Part shown: positions 62,820 through 64,000 of the stretch, in pieces
Layout of the letters: each line of letters opens with the position of its first letter
How positions within the stretch are numbered: position 1 is the first letter of the stretch
Source: Physcia stellaris
Lineage: Eukaryota > Ascomycota > Lecanoromycetes > Caliciales > Physciaceae
DNA: 64,000 bases
Reading direction: 5' to 3'
Assembly (NCBI GenBank): GCA_018902385.1
Contig: JABSSW010000015.1
Span: 310,001 to 374,000 of the forward strand
The notes under the pieces: generated by a model
The model's database searches: none
Told to the model about the DNA's origin: nothing
Seen by the model: only the letters and a program-made list of their open reading frames with translations
Program-made: the position numbers and the translations under genes

Positions 62820-63076
62820 CTCCAAATCCCGAATGAGCTCTCTGAAGGCAACTGTTTGTGAAGCTAAGAGCTTTGCATTGCTGTTGTTGGTCAGGTGAAG
62901 TAGAAAGGTCGAGGCTTGGCACCCGCTGGAGCTTGACGCGCGTGAGGAAGCCTTGAATTTGAAGCTCTGATTCATTTGCATCACCTATCTACGTACCTTG
63001 CGAAATCCCAGATTTGCACGTCAAACATTATCCTTGACATCTCCTGAGCCCCTTTTGTAATCGGGTCACGATCAAC

Positions 63077-63985
63077 ATGTCCAGAAGATATGACTCAAGG
63101 GTATGGAAACTATAGTGCCATTGAGTTCAAGCTGGGCTAATGCGCTGTATGGTAGACGACCATCTTCTCACCAGAAGGACGCTTGTATCAAGTAGAATAT
63201 GCTCTAGAAGCTATCTCACATGCAGGTACAGCTATTGGGATATTAGCCAACGATGGCATCGTGCTAGCCGCCGAGCGGAAAGTCACAAGCAAGCTTCTAG
63301 AGCAAGACACGTCTGCAGAAAAGCTATACATCCTCAATGAGTATGACCACTTTGCCCACAGCAATAAATCACTAATATTGGCCAGCAATATGATATGCGC
63401 CGTTGCCGGTATGACAGCGGATGCAAACATTCTGATCAACTACGCTCGACAAGCTGCCCAGAGATACCTCCTAACCTACAACGAAGACATCCCATGTGAG
63501 CAGCTCGTAAGGAGATTATGCGATCTGAAACAGGGCTACACGCAGCATGGTGGTCTCCGGCCATTTGGTGTGTCCTTTATATATGCTGGTTATGACCCGC
63601 AACGTCAGTTTCAGCTGTACCAGAGTAATCCCAGTGGCAATTACGGTGGGTGGAAGGCAACGAGCGTGGGAGCGAATAATGCGAGCGCTCAGAGTTTATT
63701 GAAGCAAGATTATAAGGAGGAGTGTGACCTCAAGGAGGCATGCGGCCTGGCCATGAAGGTCCTGAGTAAGACGATGGATTCAACCAAGCTGAGCAGCGAG
63801 AAGAGTAGTAATCCCAAGCCAAGCTTGATCGCATATTTTGCTGACATCCACTTGCAGTCGAATTCGCCACAGTTGGGAAGACCAAAGGCGGCAAAGTATA
63901 CCACCATCTGTGGGGCGCAGACGAGATCAATGCTTTGCTCAAAGAACATGGTTTAGCCAAGGAGGAAGAAGCTGACACAGGGTAG
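63077..63985 (+). CDS. pre9: 20S proteasome subunit alpha type-4 (alpha-3, Pre9)
   Basis: Three exons, join(63077..63100,63156..63804,63858..63985), introns 55 and 53 nt, 266 residues. The 24-nt first exon gives MSRRYDSR, and joining gives the alpha-subunit signature [20 protein letters not shown] that forms the gate of the 20S core. [20 protein letters not shown], the IYILNE-like [24 protein letters not shown] and [16 protein letters not shown] are typical of the alpha-4 (yeast Pre9) branch, as is [10 protein letters not shown] made by the last splice. Alpha subunits lack the catalytic Thr. The C-terminus [14 protein letters not shown] is acidic as in homologues. Confidence 0.96.
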
Positions 63986-64000
63986 TCAAAGTAGATTTGC

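Overview
The window is nuclear DNA of a filamentous ascomycete (Pezizomycotina). The evidence is intron-rich genes with 45-60 nt introns (GT...CTRAY...AG), a Grg-1/CCG-1 family gene, a DUF6590 protein, a fungal N-terminal-domain protein and fungal housekeeping genes on both strands. The class could not be resolved. No rRNA, tRNA or CRISPR was seen.

Layout. 0-7 kb holds poorly known fungal genes: a partial coiled-coil protein (-), a DUF6590 protein (+), a three-exon fungal-N-domain protein (+) and an orphan (+). 7-16 kb is metabolic: NAD-dependent epimerase (-), the small grg-1/ccg-1-like gene (-) with a TATA box, an eight-exon amidase (+) and hydroxyacid-oxoacid transhydrogenase (-). 16-44 kb is cellular machinery: a vigilin/Scp160 KH protein with a one-base frame break (-), a PAK kinase (+), ESCRT-0 Hse1 (+), cytochrome b5 (-), the HECT ligase Ufd4/TRIP12 (-), NMN adenylyltransferase (+, ten exons), an RGG protein (+), Luc7 (-) and Gpi16 (+). 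44-47 kb is a Bye1-like PHD/TFIIS/SPOC protein (-) with a disturbed C-terminal frame. 55.9-64 kb holds a ZNF830-like protein (+), a trichodiene-synthase-like terpene cyclase (+), a Dre4/Urn1-like WW-FF splicing protein (-) and proteasome subunit alpha-3/Pre9 (+).

The most interesting part is the AT-rich block at 47.5-55.9 kb. It is a nested transposon: an element with about 90 bp terminal inverted repeats (47526-55871) that received an LTR retrotransposon (48737-54933; LTRs TGTAA(A)GAC...GTCTTACA, 5-bp target duplication GCAAA). The interior almost lacks GG and CC but keeps many CpG and CpA. The two LTRs, identical at insertion, differ by about 35 substitutions in 297 bp. In my hand alignment every one is a C/T (or G/A) transition whose C is followed by T or C, never by A or G. 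This is a RIP-like hypermutation signature with CpY rather than the classical CpA specificity.

The terpene cyclase lies in a 3.9 kb segment bounded by 130 bp direct copies of the 3' end of the neighbouring dre4-like gene, which suggests it arrived by insertion or segmental duplication. Two GC-AG introns (hse1, dre4), a 13-nt internal exon (NMNAT), a 7-nt first coding exon (bye1) and a 12-nt last coding exon (grg-1) are inferred from reading frame.
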